Shown here: piece by piece, positions 1 to 6,140 of the stretch | Numbering within the stretch: position 1 is the stretch's first letter | Layout: the number at the start of each line of letters is the position of its first letter | Origin: Tannerellaceae bacterium | Lineage (GTDB): Bacteria > Bacteroidota > Bacteroidia > Bacteroidales > Tannerellaceae | NCBI GenBank assembly: GCA_031267775.1 | Contig: JAIRYL010000180.1 | Span: 1 to 6,638, forward strand | Direction: 5' to 3' | DNA: 6,638 nt | Made by a program: the position numbers and the translations under genes | The notes under the pieces: generated by a model | Databases searched by the model: none | Told to the model about the DNA's origin: nothing | What the model saw: only the letters and a program-made list of their open reading frames with translations

Positions 1-1
1 A

Positions 2-937
2 AATATTAACGGCAACGAACAAGGAATGTTTATTAAAAGTAAAAACATAAACAATCCGGTTTTGCTGTTTCTACATGGCGGACCCGGAATGCCTGAGTAT
101 GGATTAACAAAAAAGTATCCGGTATACCTGGACAATCTGTTTACAGTTTGTTGGTGGGAACAAACGGGATGTGGATTGTCGTATAATAAGAATGTTGAAA
201 TAGAACATATTACAACGGAAAATATTGTCCTGGATGCTATTGAAATAACAACCTATTTAATAAAAAGATTCAATAAATAAAAAATATATTTAATGGGACT
301 TTCTTTTGGCACTACTATTGGCATAAAAACAATAACAAAAACGCCCCAATTATATGTTGCCTATATTGGTGTCGCACAAATTGTAAATCAATTTGAATCA
401 GAAAAAATTGCTTACCAATATATGATAAATGAATATACAAAAAATAGAAATAGAAATATGGTCAAAAAAATCACAAAATTCAATTTATTAGAAACAGAAC
501 ATATTTCAAAAGATTATTATAAATTCCGCGATAAACCCATGCATGAATTAGGAATTGGAACCATGCATAATATGAAATCTGTTATATCGGGAATATTTTT
601 CCCGCTAATGAAAAATAACGATTATACATTATCCGAAAGAATAAACATTTGGAAAGCAAAATCAGAATTATTAAATAAAACAACACTGATGGAAGATGCC
701 TTTGAAACAGATTTTTCAACTAAATTTACCGAATTTGAAATCCCAATCTATTTTTTTCATGGAATCTATGATTACACGGTAAACTATGATATTACAAAAG
801 AATATTATAAAACAATTAAAGCGCCAATAAAAGGATTTTACACATTTTATGAGTCTGCGCATAGCCCCATATTTGAAGAGTCTGAAAAACTAAATAACAT
901 AATAATCAAAGATATATTAGGAGGCGTCTGGAAATAA
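2..937 (+). pseudogene. alpha/beta hydrolase (proline iminopeptidase-like), 5' partial, interrupted by one in-frame stop
   Basis: The frame is open from base 2, so the true start lies left of the window; the ATG at 26 looks internal, because the preceding residues (NINGNEQG) read as normal protein. The frame hits TAA at 278-280 and continues in the same frame with KIYLMGLSFGT to the TAA at 935-937. Core features of the fold are present: the oxyanion-hole motif HGGPG (74-88), the nucleophile elbow G-L-S-F-G (Ser codon 302-304), a candidate acid Asp in HGIYDY (770-772), and a candidate His in ESAHSP (860-862). Family members usually have a GHSWG-like elbow, so L and F here are divergent. A GAA-to-TAA change would explain the stop, since a Glu or Gln is common just before KIYLMG in relatives (from memory). 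The gene is visibly more A+T-rich than those downstream, which hints at a different origin. Its last codons (LGGVWK) lie inside a perfect inverted repeat, so the original C-terminus may have been replaced. The substrate cannot be predicted. It is probably a recent pseudogene unless the stop is a sequencing error. Confidence 0.8.
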
Positions 938-969
938 ATTTGTATGATTTATTTCCAGACGCCTCCTAA
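917..969. repeat. perfect 23-bp inverted repeat with 7-nt loop at hydrolase 3' end
   Basis: Bases 917-939 are the exact reverse complement of 947-969, separated by the loop TTGTATG (940-946). The left arm includes the last hydrolase codons and its stop codon (935-937); the core of the arm is GGAGGCGTCTGGAAATAAAT. A transcript would form a very stable hairpin. On the + strand the right arm is followed by GTAAGAAAAAAC, with no T-run. On the - strand the flank is only mildly T-rich. It is therefore not a textbook intrinsic terminator, though it could still stop transcription or protect the 3' end. A small inverted duplication or a repeat insertion are alternatives. Confidence 0.9.
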
Positions 970-1157
970 GTAAGAAAAAACAGTACTAAAGACACTGATA
1001 TATAAAACAAATGCTCGGACTCGCCAACAAAAGTAACAGACCGGCAGATCTGAATGTCGACCTTACGCGCTCCGCGTCAAGATTATAATTTAAAGCAGTT
1101 ACCTGGAACTTGGGGATTGTAATCCCGATTCTTGGGATATGCCTGACGCCGCAAGCA
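970..1157. other. gene-free spacer with short palindromes
   Basis: I see no convincing gene here. The stretch holds two short palindromes: ACGCG-CTC-CGCGT at 1065-1077 and GGGATT-GT-AATCCC at 1113-1126. It also contains an AT-rich segment (GATTATAATTTAAA, 1081-1094). Its base composition differs from the A+T-rich hydrolase before it. It has the look of degraded intergenic repeat material rather than a decayed protein gene. No -33/-7 promoter pair is evident. Confidence 0.5.
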
Positions 1158-1318
1158 GGAGGCTGTCTCAAAAGCGCTCGGATGACGCAGATTAGACGGA
1201 TTTACACAGATTTTTTATACGACTCAATCGAATGAAACGTTGATTGATAATCTGCGGGCGTCTATGAAATCTGCGTCATCTGAGCGCCAAATGACTTTTG
1301 AGACAGCTTCTTTTTTTT
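1158..1318. repeat. long imperfect palindrome with IS-like ends and a trailing T8 run (MITE-like or terminator-like)
   Basis: The outer arms GCTGTCTCAAAAG (1162-1174) and CTTTTGAGACAGC (1295-1307) are perfect 13-bp inverted repeats. Next inward, 1175-1193 pairs with 1268-1286 with a single G/T position, leaving an 8-nt bulge (1287-1294). Further pairings nest inside: AGACG/CGTCT (1194-1198 with 1259-1263), CAGATT/AATCTG (1207-1212 with 1249-1254) and TCAATC/GATTGA (1224-1229 with 1242-1247). The whole element can therefore fold into one long hairpin. It is followed by TTCTTTTTTTT, so a + strand transcript could terminate here before the next gene. The GGCTGTCTCAAAAG end resembles insertion-sequence termini I associate with Bacteroidetes, but I cannot search for copies. 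No transposase and no clear target duplication are visible. Confidence 0.7.
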
Positions 1319-1416
1319 ATGTGTATTCCGAAAAAGCTTGGTATACAAAATAAGCATTTCTGTCGCAGAAAGGACGTGGTTCGTATCATAAAATTCAAGA
1401 GCCTGCTTTTAGAGCC

Positions 1417-1424
1417 TACTTTTG
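1417..1424 (+). promoter_or_regulatory. candidate Bacteroidetes -7 element (TACTTTTG)
   Basis: TACTTTTG fits the Bacteroidetes -7 consensus TAnnTTTG and lies 27 bases before the ATG at 1452, giving a plausible leader of about 20 nt. No TTTG is present at the usual -33 distance (TTCAAG is there instead), so support is moderate. It would drive the small HU-like gene and possibly the receptor gene behind it. Confidence 0.45.
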
Positions 1425-1451
1425 AATCGGAATCAATTAAAACGTAATATA

Positions 1452-1628
1452 ATGAACAAGAGAGAAGTAGTAGCAAGGGCGTCGCAGTTGTCAGGAGTGG
1501 AATACTCCGATTGTTGCAAAGTTGTAGAAGCCTTAGAGCAAGTTTTGAATGACGGACTGGAAGCTTCCGGCGGAGTGAAAAATGCTTTAGAAAAGGCTTA
1601 CAATCTAATCGGATTCTTAAAGAAATAA
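1452..1628 (+). CDS. small HU/IHF-like protein, N-terminal helical part only (58 aa)
   Basis: The 58-residue product begins MNKREVVARASQLSG and ends NLIGFLKK. It resembles the start of HU/IHF proteins: MNK-x-E-L/V-V, a helix, a short turn (SGVEYSD), then a second helix (VVEALEQVLNDGL). In HU these two helices form the dimerisation body. HU is about 90 residues, and the DNA-gripping beta arms that normally follow are absent here; the chain instead continues with another helix-like segment (VKNALEKAYNLIGFLKK). The ATG at 1452 is chosen over an in-frame TTG at 1422 because that TTG overlaps the candidate -7 element. No Shine-Dalgarno is seen (AACGTAATATA before ATG), which is normal for this phylum. 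The stop is 30 bp before the receptor gene with no terminator between, so co-transcription is likely. DNA binding or interaction with full HU is inference only; a hypothetical protein of unrelated function is possible. Confidence 0.7.
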   Translation: MNKREVVARASQLSGVEYSDCCKVVEALEQVLNDGLEASGGVKNALEKAYNLIGFLKK

Positions 1629-1658
1629 TCAGTAACAGCTTCATAAAACATACAAACC

Positions 1659-4014
1659 ATGAAACAGTTATCTATTTACATTTTACTAATCATTAGTGCA
1701 TTATTCTCAACAAATCTGTTGGCGCAAGACAACAAACCGACACAAACCATTCGTGGCGCAGTTATCGACCGTGAATCCGGCGCTCCGTTATCGTATGTAT
1801 CGGTCGGGCTTTTGGATTTACCACAAGTAGGAACAACAACCGACGACGAAGGGAAATTCATTATAAACAAAGTTCCTGTCGGTCGGTACGATTTGCAGGC
1901 AACATTTATGGGCTACGAACCCGCTGTCTTTCGCGAAATCATGTTGACTTCAGCAAAAGAAGTATATCTTGAAATTCAACTTCATGAAAATGTTCGTGAA
2001 TTGGACGAGGTGGTAGTCAGACCCCATATCAACAAAGAAGAGGCTTTGAATAAGATGGCTCTGTCGGGCGCGCGGATGTTGAGCGTGGAAGAAGCCAGTC
2101 GCTTTGCCGGTGGCATGGACGATCCGGCTCGTTTGGTAAGTTCGTTTGCGGGAGTTTCGCCCGGCGTAGGAAACAACGGTATTTCAGTTCACGGGAATGC
2201 GCCGAACTTGCTTCAATGGCGGTTGGAGGACGTCGAGATTCCCAATCCGAATCACTTTGCAGATGTGGCTGCATTAGGCGGCGGTGTGTTGTCATCATTA
2301 AGCAGCAACGTATTGGGCAATTCTGATTTCTATACAAGCGCTTTTCCTGCTGAATACAACAATGCGGTTTCAGGCGTGTTTGACATGAAACTTCGGAATG
2401 GTAACAGTCAGAAGTTCCAACACGCCTTGCAAGCAGGAATACTTGGATTGGACGCGGCTTCGGAAGGGCCTCTCGGCAAAAAGCACAATGCTTCGTATAT
2501 TTTTAACTACCGCTATTCCACTACGGGATTGATGAATAAGGTAAGTCCCGCAGGAGATTTGGAACAGGTAATGGATTACCAGGATTTAAACTTCAAACTA
2601 AATTTTCCGACTAAGAAAGCAGGCGTTTTTTCTGTCTGGGGAACGGCGCTGATTGATAAGATTAAACCCGAAACAGAATCGCCCGAAGCGTGGGAATATA
2701 TACGACGCCAAAGATTCGCGGATGAAACAGACGTCGGTCGCCGCCGGATTGAGCCACCGCTGCTTCTTCGGCAATGACGCCGTGCTGAAAACAACGCTGG
2801 CTGCTACCTATTCTAAAACGGATGCGTGGGAAAGTATGTTCGATGCGGATATGAACTCTTCGCCCTGCCTCGACTTCAAAAGCAGGTATGCCAATCTGGT
2901 ATTAACCTCTTCGCTGAATAAGAAGTATAGCTCCAAACATACCAATAAGACGGGATTCACATTTACCAATATGCACTACGATATGGATTTCGATTTAGCT
3001 CCGCTCTATGCCAATCCAATGGAGCGTATTTCGGAAGGAAACGGAAATACCAACCTTATTTCGGCATATACCGGTTCTCTGTTTAATCTCAACGATCGGG
3101 TTTCGGCAACATTGGGCGTAAACGGACAGTTCCTTACATTGAATAATCGTTGGACGATAGAACCCCGTGCCGCAATCAAATGGCAGGCTTCGCAGAAAAG
3201 TTCTTTCGGACTGGCTTATGGACTGCACAGCCGGATGGAGAAACCGGATGTGTATTTTGTAAAGACAAAAACGCCGGGCGATGAATGGGTAAACAAAGAT
3301 CTCGATTTTACCAAAACGCACCACGTATCTTTGTCCTGCAACTACAAGGTATCCGATGATATGAACCTGAAAATCGAGCCTTATTTTCAATACCTGTACG
3401 ATGTGCCCGTAATGGCAGACAGCTCTTACTCGATACTCAACCGCAGCACATTCTATGCGGAAGGTACATGGGTAAACAAAGGTAATGGTCGTAATTACGG
3501 CGTAGACGTTACATTTGAGAAATACATGACTCGCGGACTATATTATATGGTTACGGCGTCAGTCTTTAACTCCGGATATTGTGGCGGCGATGGCATTTGG
3601 CACAGCACAAAGTTCAACCGCAACTATGTAATAAACGGATTGGCAGGTAAAGAATGGATGATGGGACGCAACAAGCAAGACGTGTTGAGCGTAAACCTGA
3701 AACTGACTTTGCAGGGCGGCGACCGATATTCGCCCGTAGATGAAGCGGCGACATTAGCCCATCCTGATTTAAAAACACAGTACGATGAAACGAAAGCTTA
3801 CTCCAAACAACTGGCGCCGATGTTCCTGGCTAACTATACCGTCAGCTATCGGATAAACCGCAAAAAAGCATCACACGAGTTTGCCGTAAAGGGAATGAAC
3901 GCTACGGGCTACGAGGAGTATTTCGGACACGAATACAACCTCAAAACTAACGTGATAGAACCTCGCCGGATGAAAAATGCCATCTTCAACACAGTGTACA
4001 GGCTTGATTTTTAA
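1659..4014 (+). pseudogene. TonB-dependent outer-membrane receptor, frameshifted near 2697-2702
   Basis: The joined product would be about 785 residues. In order it has: a signal peptide (residues 1-22/23, cleavage near LLAQ-D); a carboxypeptidase-regulatory-like beta-sandwich (about 30-112, from IRGAVIDRESGAPLSYVSV to YDLQATFMGYEP); a TonB-box-like segment DEVVVRP (116-122); a plug domain (about 135-245, with WRLEDVEIPNPNHF and AFPAEYNNAVSGVFDM); then a beta-barrel ending in aromatic YRLDF, as expected for BAM-dependent insertion. The first frame runs from 1659 and reads on out of frame to a stop at 2775-2777; the rest of the barrel is in the +1 frame from about 2698 to 4014. Restoring one TA to the TA run at 2697-2702 gives a continuous W-E-Y-I-Y-D-A-K-D. 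The family imports bulky ligands using TonB energy. There is no SusD neighbour and the length is below SusC, so polysaccharide uptake is not indicated; the ligand is unknown. As read, the product is a truncated, non-functional receptor, unless this is a sequencing error. Confidence 0.88.
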
Positions 4015-4016
4015 CG

Positions 4017-4024
4017 TATCTTTG
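4017..4024 (+). promoter_or_regulatory. candidate Bacteroidetes -7 element (TATCTTTG) for the kinase-regulator operon
   Basis: TATCTTTG is an exact match to TAnnTTTG, placed 2 bases after the receptor stop codon and 20 bases before the ATG at 4045. A -33 TTTG is not visible at the expected spacing inside the end of the receptor gene. If used, it lets the kinase-kinase-regulator genes be transcribed independently of the receptor, with a very short leader. Read-through from the receptor is equally possible, because no terminator separates them. Confidence 0.5.
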
Positions 4025-4035
4025 CGTCTTATTAA

Positions 4036-4040
4036 AGAGG
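4036..4040 (+). promoter_or_regulatory. Shine-Dalgarno-like AGAGG before the pseudokinase gene
   Basis: AGAGG lies 4 bases before the ATG at 4045. It is one of the few SD-like sites in the window, where the other leaders (before 1452 and 1659) are A-rich without one. It supports the 4045 start. Confidence 0.5.
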
Positions 4041-4044
4041 AAAA

Positions 4045-5082
4045 ATGAATCGGATAAAAAAGAATAGCTTCTTGCCACGCTTCCTGTTCGACGCCAGCTA
4101 TCGGATTGGGCGATGCCTGCTTTTTATTGTAGTCGGGGCAATTATTACGTTCAATCAGGTATTCATTGCTTACCAGGATAACCAGTTTATTTTGGGTAAT
4201 CGCATCTATTTTATTTGTTTTTCTTCATTTATGTTGTATTTGATCGCCATGTACTTCAATTACTTTTATCTGACGCCCAAGTTTCTTTTAAAAGGCAAGT
4301 ACGTCATTTATACAATAGTCCTGTGTATCCTTGTGTTTTTACTGCCAACGCTATCCATCGCAGGAGAATATTGGGTTTGCAATACGTTGGGTTTAGCGCA
4401 TCGGATTACATCATACGCCAATCCGTTGATTTTAGTCGATAACTTGTCGGCGTCTGTGATTACTGCCATTTGTTTTTGCGGCGTTTCGGTAATTATGCTG
4501 TTCCGTAAGTGGATGACAGGAAATCAGCAGGTCGCCGGATTGGAAAGAGAGCATATCCAATCGGAGTTGAATAAATTGAAAGGACAAATCACCCCTGCGT
4601 TTTTATCTAAAACACTCCGCAGCGCTTCCGATTCAGTAGAATCGAACCCGCAGAAAACCTCCGGTATGTTGATGCAGTTGGGACAATTATTGAGATACCA
4701 ACTGTACGATGCAGGCAGGGACAGGATATTACTCAAATCGGAAATAAACTTCCTGACTAAATTCATCGAATTGGAACAAAAGAATAATCCCGGCATTCAA
4801 TATCGTATCCATACCGAAGGAGATATAAACAATACATTCGTTGCGCCGATGCTTTTTATATCCATTGTTCAATGCGTAATTGCAGATAGCGGTATGCTGG
4901 ATATGTCTTTCCAACTCAAAAGCAGGACACTCGCTTTTATATGTAAATCAGACAGTAAAAAGTTGTTGAATGAAGATGTGTTTTCTTTGGTCAGGCAACG
5001 GTTGGAGCTGCAATACCCCGATAAATACATATTGGTATTAAGCCCGGGAATGGTAGAACTTAAAATAGATATAGCGGAATGA
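4045..5082 (+). CDS. LytS-like membrane sensor protein lacking kinase catalytic residues (pseudokinase)
   Basis: The protein has 345 residues with about four membrane segments (roughly 22-42, 54-74, 87-107, 131-154), including the loop YFYLTPKFLLKGKYVIY seen in Bacteroidetes LytS-type kinases. A linker helix leads to a PF06580-like region. The family motif L-K-x-Q-I-N-P-H-F-L-F-N is LKGQITPAFLSK here (from residue 178), with Ala185 at the phosphoacceptor His position. In the ATPase domain the N-box E-N-A-x-K-H is replaced by QCVIAD (276-281), and the G-rich GLGLxNIxxRL box is replaced by DVFSLVRQRLEL (311-322). The rest still aligns well with the next gene's product (Q-Y-D-x-L-L-R-Y-Q-like helix, FLTKFIELEQ, VAPMLFI). 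The frame is complete and overlaps the next gene by 4 nt, so it appears maintained. A role as a non-catalytic sensor or heterodimer partner of the following kinase is inference. It is not expected to autophosphorylate. Confidence 0.85.
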   Translation: MNRIKKNSFLPRFLFDASYRIGRCLLFIVVGAIITFNQVFIAYQDNQFILGNRIYFICFSSFMLYLIAMYFNYFYLTPKFLLKGKYVIYTIVLCILVFLLPTLSIAGEYWVCNTLGLAHRITSYANPLILVDNLSASVITAICFCGVSVIMLFRKWMTGNQQVAGLEREHIQSELNKLKGQITPAFLSKTLRSASDSVESNPQKTSGMLMQLGQLLRYQLYDAGRDRILLKSEINFLTKFIELEQKNNPGIQYRIHTEGDINNTFVAPMLFISIVQCVIADSGMLDMSFQLKSRTLAFICKSDSKKLLNEDVFSLVRQRLELQYPDKYILVLSPGMVELKIDIAE

Positions 5083-6140
5083 TGGGATTAAAAATACATA
5101 AGAACGGTATATCCTCATTTCTTATCGATGATAAATACCCTGTTTACAGGCATATTATATTGCAGATCATTATCCTGGCAATTTCTGTCAGTATCTTTTT
5201 TGATGCGCCGGACAGGCTGAACATTTCACTCAACCGTTTTTATGGCTGGATCAGCTATTTCCTCTTTCTTAATATGCTGGTATATGTTAACGTCTACGTG
5301 CTGTTTCCCCGCTTTCTGGCGAAGAACAAAGTGTTTGCATATATAATATCGGTTGTGCTGTTTACCATTTTTGCCTTATTCATCATGGTCATATTACAAG
5401 AACTTTTTTATGATATAGCAGTAACGCATCAAGAACCTTCGGGGATAGCCATTTTCCTGAGCCTTGCATCCTCCATGTGTACCATCCTCCTTTTTCTGGG
5501 AGGAATATCGACGCTTCTTTTATTTAAGCAATGGATAATAAGCAACCGGAATATAAACAACTTGCAAATCGCTACATTCCAATCGGAACTTAACTTCCTT
5601 AAAAGTCAAATAAATCCGCACTTTTTGTTCAATATGATTAATAATGCCAATATTATGGTGGACGAAGACCCTAAAATGGCTTCGCATATACTGGACAAGC
5701 TGGACGACATGTTACAGTATCAGTTCAATGATAGTACGCAAGACAACGTTTCACTGAAGGCCGATATAGCTTTCCTTTCCGACTTTCTTGATTTGGAGAA
5801 AGTCCGCCGCGATTATTTTGAATATACGGTTGTGATAGAAGGAAACATGGACGACGTGGAAGTACCGCCGTTGCTCTTTATTCCGTTTGTAGAAAATGCG
5901 GTAAAACACAATCTCGACACAAACAAGTCATACGTGCATCTTAAATTCTACATGGAAAACGGCTGTTTGTTTTTTGAATGCGAGAATTCAAAGCCGATGA
6001 AATCCGTAAAGCGGGATGCAGGCGGATTGGGGTTGGCGAATATCAAACGCCGCCTGGATTTATTATTTGAAAACAAGTATGTGCTGGATGTACTGGAAAC
6101 AGAGGCAACCTACACAGTAAATTTAGAATTAAACGTATGA
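5079..6140 (+). CDS. LytS-like sensor histidine kinase (His_kinase/HATPase)
   Basis: The product has 353 residues. There are about four membrane segments (roughly 26-42, 57-77, 86-108, 123-148) and the Bacteroidetes loop VLFPRFLAKNKVFAY. A coiled linker (about 155-172) precedes the kinase core. The phosphoacceptor motif LKSQINPHFLFN is intact with His181. The N-box ENAVKH (272-277) follows VPPLLFIPF, and the G-box GGLGLANIKRRL (315-326) is complete, so autophosphorylation is expected. The N-terminus lacks a periplasmic sensory domain of any size, so the signal is probably sensed within or near the membrane, or through a partner protein. The ATG at 5079 overlaps the previous stop (ATGATG, so 5082 is an equally possible start), and its own stop overlaps the regulator's ATG by 4 nt; both point to translational coupling. 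Its partner is very likely the LytTR-type regulator that follows. Naming it LytS would overstate the relationship. Confidence 0.92.
   Translation: MMGLKIHKNGISSFLIDDKYPVYRHIILQIIILAISVSIFFDAPDRLNISLNRFYGWISYFLFLNMLVYVNVYVLFPRFLAKNKVFAYIISVVLFTIFALFIMVILQELFYDIAVTHQEPSGIAIFLSLASSMCTILLFLGGISTLLLFKQWIISNRNINNLQIATFQSELNFLKSQINPHFLFNMINNANIMVDEDPKMASHILDKLDDMLQYQFNDSTQDNVSLKADIAFLSDFLDLEKVRRDYFEYTVVIEGNMDDVEVPPLLFIPFVENAVKHNLDTNKSYVHLKFYMENGCLFFECENSKPMKSVKRDAGGLGLANIKRRLDLLFENKYVLDVLETEATYTVNLELNV

Noticed and set aside
278..280. Stop-codon reassignment (TAA read as an amino acid)
   Set aside because: TAA is used as the normal terminator of the hydrolase (935-937), the HU-like gene and the receptor in the same window.
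917..969. Intrinsic terminator
   Set aside because: The stem is strong but neither strand has a T-run after it; kept as an inverted repeat of unknown role.
986..1171. 61-codon reading frame on the - strand in the spacer
   Set aside because: It has no recognisable domain, runs into the palindromic element, and is made of the short palindromes themselves; chance opening is more likely.
1256..1270. Similarity of GGCGTCTATGAAAT to the inverted-repeat arm GGCGTCTGGAAAT near 922
   Set aside because: The shared stretch is only about 7 exact bases plus a gapped tail; too short to claim a common origin.
1422..1451. Upstream TTG start that would lengthen the HU-like protein by 10 residues
   Set aside because: The TTG lies inside the candidate -7 element, and starting at the ATG at 1452 gives the usual HU-like MNK beginning.
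1276..1644. 122-codon - strand frame opposite the HU-like gene
   Set aside because: It is antisense to a better-supported gene, has a Leu/Ser-rich composition typical of shadow frames, and overlaps the palindrome arm.
2697..2702. Phase-variable dinucleotide switch
   Set aside because: Three or four TA units are too few for the high slippage rates seen in known phase-variable repeats; a one-off deletion or error is simpler.
1659..4014. SusC-type glycan importer
   Set aside because: The length (~785 aa) is below SusC and no SusD-like lipoprotein gene follows.
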